From positions 352,552,207-352,616,206 of the forward strand of contig NC_077227.1 of assembly GCF_027887165.1 (NCBI RefSeq): a DNA stretch of 64,000 bases. The letters are read 5' to 3'. Below the pieces are notes generated by a model that had not been told where the DNA came from, made no database searches, and was given only the letters and a program-made list of their open reading frames with translations. The translations under genes were made by a program, and so were the position numbers. This document shows, in pieces, positions 44,246-55,349 of this stretch; the stretch's first letter is position 1, and each line of letters opens with the position of its first letter. The stretch comes from Monodelphis domestica. Its lineage: Eukaryota > Chordata > Mammalia > Didelphimorphia > Didelphidae.

Positions 44246-44877
44246 CTACGTGCAGGATCGTGACTACAACTGCCAGTGGTCACCTCCACCTGTTGCGTTG
44301 CCACTCCCCCATTGCCACAGGTCTTGAAGAGAATGGACAGGGTTAGGATAGATGAGTGTGCACAAAGATACATGTGCGTGAAGGAGATTTAAGTGGAAAA
44401 ATCGATGCACAGAGACAGTCCCACTCTCTCAGCTTTGGAAGCCTGGGTCCAGTGGTACGAAAAGTCATTACACCTGGAGACTTCCTCAGCTGCATTGGAT
44501 GGCCTGTTGTCTTTTGTGCTCCAACACGCCCTAAGCACTCCACAGTGCTTTGCTGCGTTGCCATCTCAGCTGTTGACCCTTCTTATTGGTTTCTTCCTCC
44601 TGTTCCACCGAAGCAGTCTTCACATGCTGGGTGAGCAAAGCCCTGGTTCACCAGAGGTCGATGACCTGATGGCTACTCTCACAAGGTTTGGCCAGCCTGT
44701 CGAAGCCGTTGCCCGGGGTGTGGCCTCTGTTGCATGCTAGCAGCTACTGGGAGCCACAAGTGAGAGCTGGGTGTCAGGTGGGGGTCAGAGGCTGGAGAGC
44801 TGCTCTAGGAGGGCACGAAAAGCCCTCCATACCAGAGATATTACCCCTCCCTGAACACCCCATACACCCCTTACACC

Positions 44878-45290
44878 CTCTGATCACTTTAGGAAATAAA
44901 CCTAGTAGTGATATTGCTAGGTCAAAAGTAGTTCAATACAGGTTGGCCAACACAGTATTATAACTCTCTTTGTAATTAATATAACAAATAATTGTAGATT
45001 GCTTTCCAAAATGGTTGGATTAGTTCATAGTTGTACCAAGAGTATATTAGTGTCACCATTTTTCCCACGTCCCCTCCAACATTTGTCATTTTGCCCTTTT
45101 ATCATTTTAGCCAATTTATAGGTGTGAGATATCTCAAGAGTTGTTTTTATTTGCATTGCAAAATTCATTCAATAAATAATTTTGAGCATTTTTTCATATA
45201 GTTATATATAGCTTCGATTTATTTATCCCCAAACTCTGTTCATATCTTTTGACCATTATAATATATATCTGACAGTTGCCATTTAAATGA
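44878..45290 (-). mobile_element. Old L1 fragment, continues after LINE insertion
   Basis: Sequence resembles the L1 ORF2 end on the reverse strand: 'aaaatggttggattagttca' corresponds to 'gaatggttggatcaattcac', and 'tttttcatatagttatatat' to 'tttttcatgtgcttattaat' of the younger copies. Heavily diverged. Confidence 0.7.
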
Positions 45291-45608
45291 GGCTTTAAAA
45301 TCTATGAAATTCTATAGGGATAATAGCTATGGAGCAGGGAAAAGAGACCATTCCTGCTGGCTAAGTTAATAATCAATACCTGGAGAGTCATCACTATTTC
45401 AAGAATCTATGATTTCATCAGTGTGAGTACCCACTCTGGTGACAGAAATCATAACCTCTCTACAATTTAGTGGATAGTCCATGATAGTTCTGATCACTGA
45501 AAAATTAATTATCCTGTAGTCAACCTAGTAATGAGCTTCCCTGAATTTAGCTAAGTTGGTCTTTGGATAACAGACTTGTTCTGTAACTGGATCAGTACCT
45601 TTTTTGCA

Positions 45609-45698
45609 TGTGTGGAATCTAGAATCCCCAAACTTGTGGCCTAGTGGGATCTGTTGAATCCCAGGTTTCAGCACTAGCTTGTAGGTTGGTTTTGTAAG
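45609..45698 (+). repeat. LTR-like repeat of the TGTCAA family, short fragment
   Basis: It reads tgtggaatctagaatcccca, then 'gtggcctagtgggatctgtt', matching the start of the copy at 37184. It stops at gtaggttgg, where a class I LTR (ending TTACA when read in reverse) abuts it. Confidence 0.7.
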
Positions 45699-48600
45699 GA
45701 TAATTTTAGCATTGTGACTTAAAATCTAAATTAATTGGTCGCCAGGGAAAAGCCCAAATAAAAAATACCCAATTCCAATGGAAATTATGGTGATTATATT
45801 TAATATAGAGAGAAGGAATTAAGGAGAAGAGAGAGGGAGAGGAAAGAGTTAATTTAAACTGCTCCTGCTCAGGCTAAGCCAAGCAGGAGTTAAAAGCTTT
45901 GGCCAAAGGGGCCTCCCTGAGCCAGGAAGTCAGTTTTATCACTCACCACATGAAGGTCTCAAGGAAGCTGTCTGAGGGAGCTCCTCCAGGCTGCAGTTAC
46001 AGGATCAAACTGGCGCCCAGGCTGCTCACAGGAAGTGATCATCAAGATCCACCTCTCCAGGGAAAGAGGGTGTTTTTTTCCCATTTGAATAAGTTTATTT
46101 AAGTCAATTTAGAAGATTATTCTTTATTTACAATAATCACATTATTTCCCTCCTTCCCCTCCACCTACTCTTCCTGCAGCCAACACCCAATTTTTATTGG
46201 GTATTACATGTGTCCTTGATCAGAACCTATTTCCATGTTGTTGTTTACACTAGGATGTTCATTTAGAGTCTACATCCCCAACAATATACCTTCAACCCAT
46301 GGATTCAAGTAGTTGTTTTTCTTTGGTGTTTTTACTCCCAAAGTGTTTCCTTTGGATGTGGATAGTGGTTTATCTCATAGGTTCCTCCGAGTTGTTCAGG
46401 TTCATTGCATTGACACTAATAGAGAAGTCCATTATATTTGATTGTACCACCGTGTATCAGTTTCTGTGTACAATGTTTTCCTGGTTCTGCTCCTCTAACT
46501 CTGCATCAATTCCTGGAGGTTGTTCCAGTCCCCATGGAATTCCTCCACTTTATTATTCCTTTGAGCACAATAGTATTCCATCACCAACATATACCACAAT
46601 TTGTTCAGCCATTCCCCAATTGAAGGGCATCCCCTCATTTTCCAATTTTTGGCCACCACAAAGAGAGCAGCTATGAATATTTTTGTACATGTCTTTATCT
46701 TTATTATCTCTTTGGGGTACAAACCCAGCAGTGCTATGGCTGGATCAAAGGGCAGACAGTCTTTTATCACCCTTTGGGCATAGTTCCAAATTGCCCTCCA
46801 GAATGGTTGGATCAATTCACAACTCTACCAGCAATGAATTAATGTCCCAACTTTGCCACATCCCCTCCAACATTTATTACTTTCCTTTGGTGTCATGTTA
46901 ACCAATCTGCTCCTCAGAGTTGTTTTGATTCGCATTTCTCTGATTATAAGAGATTTAGAACACTTTTTCATGTGCTTATTAATAGTCTTGATTTCTTTAA
47001 CTGAAAATTGCCTATTCATGTCCCTTGTCCATTTTTCAATTAGAGAATGGCTTGATTTTTTTGTACAACTGGTTTAGCTCTTTATAAATTTGAGTAAGTA
47101 GACCTTTGTCAGAGGTTTTTGTAATGAAGATTATTTCCCAATTTGTTAATTCCCTTCTAATTTTGGATGCATTAGTTTTGTTTGTACAAAACTTTTTAAT
47201 TTGATGTAATCAAAATTATTGATTTTACATTTTGTGATTTTTTTCTAGCTCTTGCTTGGTTTTAAAGTCTTTCCTTTCCCAAAGATCTGACAAGTATACT
47301 ATTCTGTGTTCGCCTAATTTGCTTATAGTTTCCTTCTTTATATTCAGGTCATTCTCCCATTCTGAGTTTATCTTGGTGTAGGGTATGAGATGTTGATCCA
47401 AACCTAATCTCTCCCATACTGTCTTCCAATTTTCCCATCAGTTTTTATAAAAAAGTGGGTTTTGGTCCCTAAAACTGGGATCTTTGAGTTTATCATAGAC
47501 TGTCCTGCTGAAGTAATTTACTCCAAGTCTATTACACTGGTCCTCCTTTCTGTCTCTTAGCCAGTACCAAATTGTTTTGATAACCACTGCTTTATAGTAT
47601 AGTTTGAGATCTGGGACTGCAAGTCCTCCTTCCTTTGCATTTTTTTTTTCATGATTTCCCTGGATATCCTTGATCTTTTGTTCTTCCAAATGAACTTTGT
47701 TATGTTTTTTTCTAATTCTGTAAATAAGTTTTTTGGTAGTTCAATGGGTATGGCACTGAATAGGTAGATTAATTTGGGTAGGATTGTCATTTTTATTATG
47801 TTAGCTCATCCCACTCATGAGCAATCAATGTTTTTCCAATTGTTTAGATCTAGTTTTAATTGTGTGGAGAGTGTTTTGCAGTTATGTTCATATAGTTCCT
47901 GTGTTTGTCTCAGCAGATAGATTCCTAAGTATTTTATATTGTCTAGGGTGATTTTAAATGGAATTTCTCTTTCTAATTCTTGCTCCTGAGATGGATTGGA
48001 GATATATAGAAATGCTGATGACTTATGCGGGTTTATTTTGTATCCTGCAACTTTGCTAAAGTTGTTGATTATTTTGACTAGCTTTTTGGTTGATTCTCTT
48101 GGATTCTATAGGTAGACCATCATATCATCTGCAAAGAGTGATAGCTTGGCCTCCTCATTGCCAATTTTAATACCTTCAATTTCTTTTCCTTCTCTAATTG
48201 CTACTGCTAGTGTTTCTAGTACAAAGTTAAATAATAGGGGTGATAATGGGCATCCTTGTTTCACTCCTGATCTTATTGGGAAGGTTACTAATTTATCCCC
48301 ATTGCAGATGATGCTTGATGATGGTTTCAGATATATACTGTTTATTGTTTTTAGGAAAGGCCCTTCTATTCCTATACTTTCTAGTGTTTTCAATAGGAAT
48401 GGGTGTTGTATTTTATCAAAGGCTTTTTCTGCATCTATTGAGATAATCATGTGATTTTTGCCAGTTTGCTTGTTAATATGGTCAATTATGTGAATAGTTT
48501 TCCTAATGTTGAATCATCCTTTCATTCCTGGTATAACCCTTGTAATGTCTTGCTGGAATCTTTTTGCTAGTATCCTATTTAAGATTTTTGCATCTATATT

Positions 48601-48831
48601 CATTAGGGAGATTGGTCTATAGTTTTCTTTCTCTGTTTTTGACCTGCCTGGTTTTGGGATCAGTACCATGTTTGTGTTGTAAAATGAATTTGGTAGAACT
48701 CCTTCTTGGCTTATTTTGTCAAATAGTGTGTATAATATTGGGATTAGTTGTTCTTTGAATGTTTGATAGAATTCATTTGTGAATCCATCTGGACCTGGGG
48801 ATTTTTTCTTAGGGGGTTCATTGATGGTTTA

Positions 48832-48972
<141 letters not shown>

Positions 48973-49671
48973 TTAATGATTGCCTTAATTTCCTCTTCAT
49001 TAGAGGTGAGGTCTCCCTTTTCATCTTGGATACTGTCAATTTGTTTTTTTTCTTTCCTTTTTTTAATTAGACTGAGTAGTACTTTGTCTATTTTATTTGT
49101 TTTTCAAAAGTACCACCTTCTAGTCTTATTTATTAAATCAATAGTTCTTTGACTTTCAATTTTATTAATTTCTCCTTTGATTTTTAGGATCTCTAATTTA
49201 GTCTTCATCTGAGGATTTTTAATTTGTTTGCTTTTTAGTTTTTTAATTTGCATGCCCAATTCATTGACCTCTGCCCTTCTTAATTTGTTAATATATGAAC
49301 TCAGGGATATAAATTTGCCCCTGATTACTGCTCTGGTTGCATCCCATAGGTTTTGAAAGGATGTCTCATCATTGTTGTTTTCTTCAATGAAGTTATTAAT
49401 TGTTTCTTTGATTTGTTCTTTAACTAGCCGGTTTTGGAGAATTGTATTGTTTAATTTCCAATTAATTTTTTATTTACCTCTCCATGTACCCTTACTAATT
49501 ATTATTTTCATTGCATTATGATCTGAGAAGGTTGCATTTATTATTTCTCCCCTTTTGCATTCATTTGAAATGTTTTTATGCCCTAATACATGGTCAATTT
49601 TTGTGAATGTACCATGTGCTGCTGAAAAGAAGGTATATTCCTTTTTGTCCCTATTTATTTTTCTCCACATG

Positions 49672-50481
49672 TGTCATGAGCAAAGTCCACCTTTTCCAGA
49701 GACTCCAAGGTATCCCGGCTGGTGGCGAATGATCAGTCAAAATAAATAACATAAAATAAATAACAAAAGGAAGACAGCTTAATCATTATGGCCATGGGAC
49801 TGCTTTGCATCTCCAAGCTGCTCCGACATTCCCAGGCTTGGGATTTATTTTATATCCATATTCTTGGCATGCAGGTATACAAAATCAAAGAGAGATAATT
49901 GGAAAGGTGATACATTAACTTTTAACAAGTCACTTGATTAACATTCTATATTTTTGTATTGTGATTACAGACAGAATAAAGGTTGCACACAAGATAAATG
50001 ATTTAATCACAGGTGGCTTACTAGGGAGTTTGAGTTATTGATTTGTGTAATTGAGTCACTGAGGCATATTGAAGCTTAGTGTACCTGTACTGTACCTGTA
50101 CATATTGTATGGGCCTCTATGATTGATTTGTGTGCTGGCTTCATGAGAAAGTTTTGTGGTTGGCCTGTAGTGGCGGTTTCACTGGGAATTATGCACCTAA
50201 ATAAAAGTTAACCCATGATAGTCTTTTGGGATTGGGTTTGAGGGTCTGATCTTTTGGTGATGTTTTGGAGAATTAGGGTACAGGTGTTTTGCTCTTGGAT
50301 TATTTCTTTTGAGACTAGGGGGAATAATAATCATGTCAATTCATAGATAAGGGGCATCGATGAAAGAAGTCATGCAAGGGAGATAGAGTGGGCAGTCACA
50401 TCTCGCCAAGGACCACTCTGTAGTCTCCCCAGCTATCACGCATGCCTCTGTCAAGGCATCGTGGTCTGATGGCTCCCAGCA
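49672..50481 (-). mobile_element. Solo LTR, class II retrovirus type, fossil
   Basis: An 810 bp LTR-like element interrupts the L1 with an exact 6 bp duplication, CACATG, at 49666-49671 and 50482-50487. The plus strand starts TGTCATGAGC and ends CCCAGCA; reversed, the start is TGCTGGGAGCC, which resembles the start of mouse IAP/MusD LTRs (TGTTGGGAGCC). A 6 bp target-site duplication is characteristic of betaretrovirus-like (class II) elements. No open frame or internal region is present. It is younger than the L1 that holds it. Confidence 0.85.
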
Positions 50482-50493
50482 CACATGTCTACT

Positions 50494-51061
50494 AACTCTA
50501 ATTTTTCTAAGCTTTCATTCACTTCTCTTACCTCTTTCTTATTTATTTTTTGGTTTATCTAGTTTAGATTGAGGAAGGTTCAGTTCTCCTACTAGTATAG
50601 TTTTTCTGTCTATTTCATCCTTGAGCTCCTTTAGTTTCTCCTTTAGAAATCTGGATGCTATGCCATTTGGTGCATACATGTTGAGTACAGATATTTCCTC
50701 ATTGTCTATACTGCCTTTTATCAGGATGTAATTATCTTCCCTATCTCTTTTATCTAGATTTATTTTTACTTTGGCTTTGTTAGATATCATGATTACAATG
50801 ATTGCAACTCCTGCTTTCTTTTTATCAGTTGATGCCCAGTAGATTTGGCTCCATCCTCTTACTTTCACCCTAGGTGTAGTATTTATCTTCCTCATGTGTG
50901 TTTCTGGTAAACAGCATATGGTAGGGTTTTGGATTCTAATCCACTCTGCTATTTGCTTGCATTTTATGGGTGAGTTTATTCCATTCACATTCAGAGTTAT
51001 GATTACCAGCTGTGTATTTCTCAGCATTTTGATTTCTACTCCTGGTTGGGTGTTTTTTTTT
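50494..51061 (-). pseudogene. L1 ORF2 endonuclease segment
   Basis: This 162-residue frame (50539-51027) starts at the ORF2 Met and has QLVIITLNVNGINSP (Asn of the active site), LPETHMR (Glu) and DEIDRKTILVGELNLPQS. In L1 endonucleases the block reads GDFN; here the Asp is replaced by Glu in VGELN. The C-terminal part lies beyond the LTR at 49470-49670 with HVLGHK and FSDHNAMK, the latter holding the SDH motif. Confidence 0.85.
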
Positions 51062-51290
51062 TTTTTGAGAGATGAAAAATCCCAATAAACCTTTCACCCT
51101 TGTGTTTCCTCCTCTAAACTTTCATATTTACCAATCACATCAAAGGCTTTCTCTAGAACTGCCCATACTTTTAATTCTCACCTTCTTTGATTAGATTTTT
51201 GAGTTACTTAACACTTCTTTGTTAAGTTCATGTTTTGTTAGTTACTTGAACTTTTTTTGATTAATTTAACCTTTATAGTTACTTAACACT

Positions 51291-51709
51291 GTTAAGGTCC
51301 CGGATTTCACCCACCACCATGGAAGACCACGGACAATGCAAACAGGCAGGTAAAGGCCATTTATTGAATTGATACGCATCAGTGGGAACCTCTGCCATCA
51401 GAGTTTCAAGTTGCTTCTGAGAGGCTGAGCCTTAAGTACTCTCTAGCATGTATGGCCCCCTCTTCCAGCCCCTTAACTGCTACATACGATTCTTGGAACA
51501 TTGCTGGCATGTTTGGCTCCCCCCAGGCCTTATCGGTTACATACTATTCTTGGGACCTTGACAATCTTATGTTATTGGGGTCTTTCTGGCCTTTATCTGG
51601 TACCTACTGCAGCTGCATGTTTATTGGGGTCTTCCTAATTTCCAAGGCCAGGCTGCTTGTTAAAGTTTTCCTGCATTTTCAAGGCTGGTCATTTTGGCCT
51701 CCCTCAGCA
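51291..51709 (-). mobile_element. LTR-like insertion, possibly class II, fossil
   Basis: About 419 bp interrupts a class I LTR. The plus strand begins TGTTAAGGTCCC and ends CCTCAGCA, so reversed the start is TGCTGAGGGAGG, resembling the class II start at 50481. An aataaa signal lies (reversed) at about 51360. The host LTR sequence rejoins cleanly but no target-site duplication is evident. Confidence 0.55.
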
Positions 51710-51832
51710 CCTTTTTGTATTAAGATCTAAAAATAGACAGCTTTTCTTTTAGATTCACTATAAAGTGAGAACTAAGTACCTTCATTGTTCAATCATGAGA
51801 TTACAACTTTATCTTCCCCTACAGTAAGTTTT

Positions 51833-52020
51833 TTTTTTTAAACCCTTACTTTCTGTCTTGTGTATTGGTTCCAAGGCAGAAGAGTGGTAAGGTCTATGCA
51901 ATAGGGGTCAAGTGACTTGCCCAGGGTCACACAGCTGAGAAGTGTCTGAGGTCAGATTTGAACCTAGGACCTCCCATCTCTAGGTCTGGCTCTCAGTCCA
52001 CTGAGCTACCCAGCTGCCCC
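51833..52020 (-). repeat. Marsupial tRNA-derived SINE with exact target-site duplication
   Basis: A complete reverse-strand copy. The 17 bp duplication cccctacagtaagtttt is found at 51816-51832 and 52021-52037, an L1-type insertion feature. The sequence carries 'ccttactttctgtcttgtg', 'gcccagggtcacacagctga' and 'cactgagctacccagctgcc'. It is one of the youngest insertions in the window, because its duplication is exact. Confidence 0.93.
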
Positions 52021-52254
52021 CCCCTACAGTAAGTTTTAAATAGGGTGGAGCAATGTAAATTTCCCAAGACATTCCTGGAGGAGGAGATTGTAAAGAAAAA
52101 TTCAGCAAATGATTCTTTGTGGAGAAGGATGACTCCAAGGTTGTGAGCTTACATTAAACTGTTTTTTTATGGAAATAGGAAGTTCTCCACTAATTGTAAT
52201 ATTGAGCCACAATAGATTCTTAAAAGGTATGCTATGAAAAACAAACTCTGAAAA

Positions 52255-52866
52255 GTACTACCATGTGTTAACTTGGAAATAACCCAGAACTATCAAATAG
52301 TCAGAAAAAATCAAGTCTTTAATAAAGATAAGGATATGCCCAGTGTTTCATTCTTAAATCAGAGTCTGGCTTCACAACTTTTACAGGGTATAGACCCTGG
52401 ACTCTGGGGATGTTATCCTTGGGAGTGCCACCACACTAGATGAAGACTCCAAAGAACAAAAGAATTTGGGGAACCTATATACCATTTGGGGGGAATCCTG
52501 GGGCAGGAAAAGATGATTGACATTATTATAGCTACAAAGAAAATGGGAGTGTTCAAACTACACTACAATCAACCTTGGGAAAGGAATCATAGCTATAGGC
52601 TAGGGTATATGAGAAGGGGCTGCTTACAATGAATACTATAGGATGGTTCTTGCTCAGATGTGGATCTTCTTGGAAAAGGGTCTCTGATACAATAGGGGAG
52701 ACTGCCTAAAACAAAGAGGGTCCTTAGCATATGCTTAGTCCCACCCAACTAGGATTGTCATTCACCTGAGGTTCTCCCACTCAGTCTGAAACTGCTACCC
52801 TGGGATTCCCTTCAGGGTGGACTCCCATGGAAACAGGGACCAAGTACAAACTTTGGGGTCTCCAAT
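52255..52866 (-). repeat. LTR-like repeat of the TGTCAA family, interrupted at one end
   Basis: The plus strand begins TGTTAACTTGGAAATAACCC and matches the copies at 39721 and 36733: 'gaacaaaagaatttggggaa', 'gggtctctgatacaatagg', 'tccttagcatatgcttagtc' and 'caagtacaaactttggggtc'. In reverse, tatatagg lies at about 52478-52485 and tttattaaag near the end. It stops at ctccaat, where another LTR begins. No tRNA-like segment is seen. Confidence 0.75.
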
Positions 52867-53317
52867 TGTGAATTTTAAAAATACTCCACCATACTCAGAC
52901 CATACTTTAAGAAAATTTGATTTAGCTATTTCCTGATTGTAATTGCTCTTGAATTCAGAACTACCATGTGGGGTGAGTGAAAGGCTGACTCCTTTCCTGG
53001 ATTTTCTGAAGGGACTAGCCTCAGGAGAAGCCTACCCTCTTGAGAGAGGCTTCCTGCATCCCCAGGTCCTCTGCTTAAGGCTGAGGACCCTCCAGCTAAG
53101 GACTAATTAGCCCTGCCTGGGTTGAGCCAGGGGTTAGAGCAAAATACTTAGTGTATAGGTTAGATATCTTATCCTATCTTCTCTCTGATTTTTTTACTTT
53201 CACTCTTTCTATACTTTATAAATAAATTGCTTAAAAAATCATTTTGGAATTGATTAAAATTCCTGGTTACCCTACTCTTGAATAATCCAGTCCAACCTTT
53301 TATAATAATCCCTTACA
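52867..53317 (+). mobile_element. Solo class I-type LTR, fossil
   Basis: A 451 bp element starts TGTGAATTTTAAAAATACTC and ends ATAATCCCTTACA. The start matches that of the LTR at 15894 (TGTGAATCTCAAAAATTCTC). A cctggttaccc motif about 45 bp before the end corresponds to the tggcgacc motif of other LTRs. An 'ataaataaattgct' block serves as polyadenylation signal. No matching target-site duplication was found. Confidence 0.7.
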
Positions 53318-53620
53318 TTTCTGGCCTTTACAGTTGGAAAGCAGTAGTATTTTATGGTCCAGAAAAGTATACCTAACAGCAGTAATAACAGAGAATATAT
53401 TCACATTACTTTCTTTATGATGACTTGTAAAGTAGGTAATCCAAGTATTAGAATTAATATTTTATACAAAAGGGAACCGAAGCCGCTGAGTGGTTACCTG
53501 ATTCCAAGTAAGCAGTTTAATAATTAGCTGTTGAAAGGTTGAAAATATGACTAACTATATGACATCCAGGAGAGTACTTTGGGGGAGATTTGAATTAACC
53601 AATAGAGAAGAATGCCTTGA

Positions 53621-53819
53621 GAGGGCAGTTAAGTGGCTCACTGGATTGAAAGCTAGGCCTAGAGAAGGAAGGTCTTGGGTTCAAATTTGGCCTCACATAT
53701 TTCCTAGCTGTGTGACCCTGGGCAAGTCATTTAACCCCCATTGCCTAGCCCTTACCACTCTTCTGCCTTGGAACCAATACATAGCACTGATTCTAAGATG
53801 GAAGGTAAGGGTTTTAAAA
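53621..53819 (+). repeat. Marsupial tRNA-derived SINE with target-site duplication
   Basis: A near complete copy: 'gagggcagttaagtggctca', 'ggtcttgggttcaaatttgg', 'tgaccctgggcaagtcattt' and 'ccttggaaccaatacatag'. Flanks aatgccttga (53611-53620) and aatggcttga (53820-53829) form an imperfect target-site duplication of 10 bp. Confidence 0.9.
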
Positions 53820-53829
53820 AATGGCTTGA

Positions 53830-54110
53830 ATTCTCAAAATTGAATGGAATAGTGGATAAAGTTCTGTTCTTTGAGTCAGAGAAGGCCTGGGTTTGAATAT
53901 TGCCTTTGACCTTGGGCAAGTCACTGAATCTCTCAGAGTCTGTTTCTGCATCTGTAAAATGGAGATAAAAAATGGAGAAATAACCTGTAGTACCAACTTC
54001 ATAGGATGATTGTGAGGGGATAATGTCTTATCATTTATAATGTATTATGAAGCATTGGCAAATATTAAAGCATTATATAAATGTTAGTTATTATTAAATC
54101 AACATGTTTG
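53830..54110 (+). repeat. MIR-type SINE relic
   Basis: Blocks 'aatagtggataaagttctgt', 'gagtcagagaaggcctgggt', 'gaccttgggcaagtcactga' and 'tctgcatctgtaaaatggag' are in MIR order. The tail reads 'gcattatataaatgttagtt'. Confidence 0.75.
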
Positions 54111-54329
54111 TATGTTAATAACTCAACTGATATTTTTGAAAACACTTGCTCAAACTGCCATTTTTTTCATTATTCATTTGCCTAGCCATTTCTTTATCAT
54201 GCTATCTTGTATTTGTATAGTACTTTATTCTTCTCAAATAATTTTCAAATACGTTTTTGTATGATGGGAATCCTGTTCAGGTGTGGGCCATGATTTGTTG
54301 GAGTTGAATGGATGTCCTCTAAGGTCTCT

Positions 54330-54500
54330 TCCAATTGAGAGACTGAATATTATCTCATAACTTGTGAAATTGGCAAGGCAGCCATTATCTTCATCTTACA
54401 GACAGGGAAACTGAGGTTTATAATAGTTAAGTGATGTGCCCAAAGTCAACACAACCAGTGACAGAACTAGGACATGACTCTAGGTCTCCTGACTGCCATT
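54330..54500 (-). repeat. MIR-type SINE relic
   Basis: Reverse-strand blocks 'tacagacagggaaactgag', 'agtgatgtgcccaaagtcaa' and 'ctctaggtctcctgactgcc' are in MIR order. Confidence 0.65.
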
Positions 54501-54741
54501 TCACTCACCTAACTCAGAGGGATGTTCTGAAGAAGTCACTTGGTAAACTATTATTAGTTCTCAGGACTTTTTCTATTATACTCATTGTTGACTGTTCAGA
54601 GGTGTGGGGGTTAGATAGATTTGACAATTTAATTTTGCAGTGACTCTAGGGAAGAGCTTAAGAAGGAGAAAATGATTTTTTTTAGATTGTTAGATCATCA
54701 TAGATTGTTAGAGCTAAAAGAAAAATTTCTATGATCTAACC

Positions 54742-55236
54742 CAACGGTCCCCAAACTTTTTACACAGGGGGCCAGTTCACTGTCCCTCAGTCTGTTGGAG
54801 GGCCAGACTATTAAAAAAACAAAACAAAACTATGAACAAATCTGTATACCGCTGTCTGGGATACCTGAGGCTGCAGAGCTGGCTGTGATGGGCCTGTCAC
54901 ACACCTTGCACAGCCCCATCACTGCCACCACTATACAGGGCAGCAGTACACACACAGTGTGGAATCCCCTCCTCCAGATCACCGCTCACCATGCTCACGT
55001 CTTCCATTAGTGCAGCCACATAATCCTTTGCGTGGAGCTTCGTTCTTATTCAATTACTCTCAGAACAAGGAGCCATGCAAAGGAGTCTGTCACTGGAAGT
55101 AGTACTTTATGTGAGTGATGCTGTGCTTTGTGGTGCCACCACACAGTGCTTCTCTCACTGACCACCAATGAAAGAGGTGCCCCTTCTGGAAGTGTGGTGG
55201 AAGCAGGATAAATGGCTTCAGGGGCCTGAACTCCTG
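54742..55236. mobile_element. hAT-like non-autonomous DNA element
   Basis: The element begins CAACGGTCCCCAAACTTTTT, close to the CAGNGGTYCYCAAAC ends of hAT/Charlie elements, and is flanked by 8 bp sequences atctaacc (54734-54741) and atctaatc (55237-55244), one mismatch apart. An 8 bp duplication is typical of hAT. The flanks read on as one MIR- or L3-like relic ('atctaatccctccatttagc'), which supports insertion. The right terminus does not match the left one well in inverted orientation, so the right end may be wrong. Confidence 0.55.
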
Positions 55237-55244
55237 ATCTAATC

Positions 55245-55345
55245 CCTCCATTTAGCAAATAAGGAAATTGGGATAAAGGGACTTGCCTTACAAACTAATT
55301 AGTAGCAAAGCTGGGACTCTAACTTAGGTCTCCTGACTTAGTGTT
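55245..55345 (-). repeat. MIR- or L3-like relic around the hAT-like insertion
   Basis: The sequence 'tttagcaaataaggaaattg', 'agggacttgccttacaaact' and 'gactctaacttaggtctcct' resembles a reverse-strand MIR core. The left continuation lies at about 54660-54733. Confidence 0.5.
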
Positions 55346-55349
55346 TTGC

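Larger units (their letters stand above)
41870..44877 (-). mobile_element. Non-L1 LINE with endonuclease and partial RT
   Basis: The element is flanked by an exact 9 bp target-site duplication, ctctgatca, at 41861-41869 and 44878-44886, inside an old L1. Its 3' end is at the left and finishes near actaccactac on the reverse strand. It encodes an AP-type endonuclease (43325-44245) and the start of a reverse transcriptase (42092-42535). The sequences resemble RTE/CR1-type LINE proteins that are widespread in fish, amphibians and reptiles ('craniofacial development protein 2-like' in older annotations). The clade cannot be settled here. The RT ends just after motif A, so about 2 kb seems to be missing internally, and the copy is dead. 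Confidence 0.85.
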
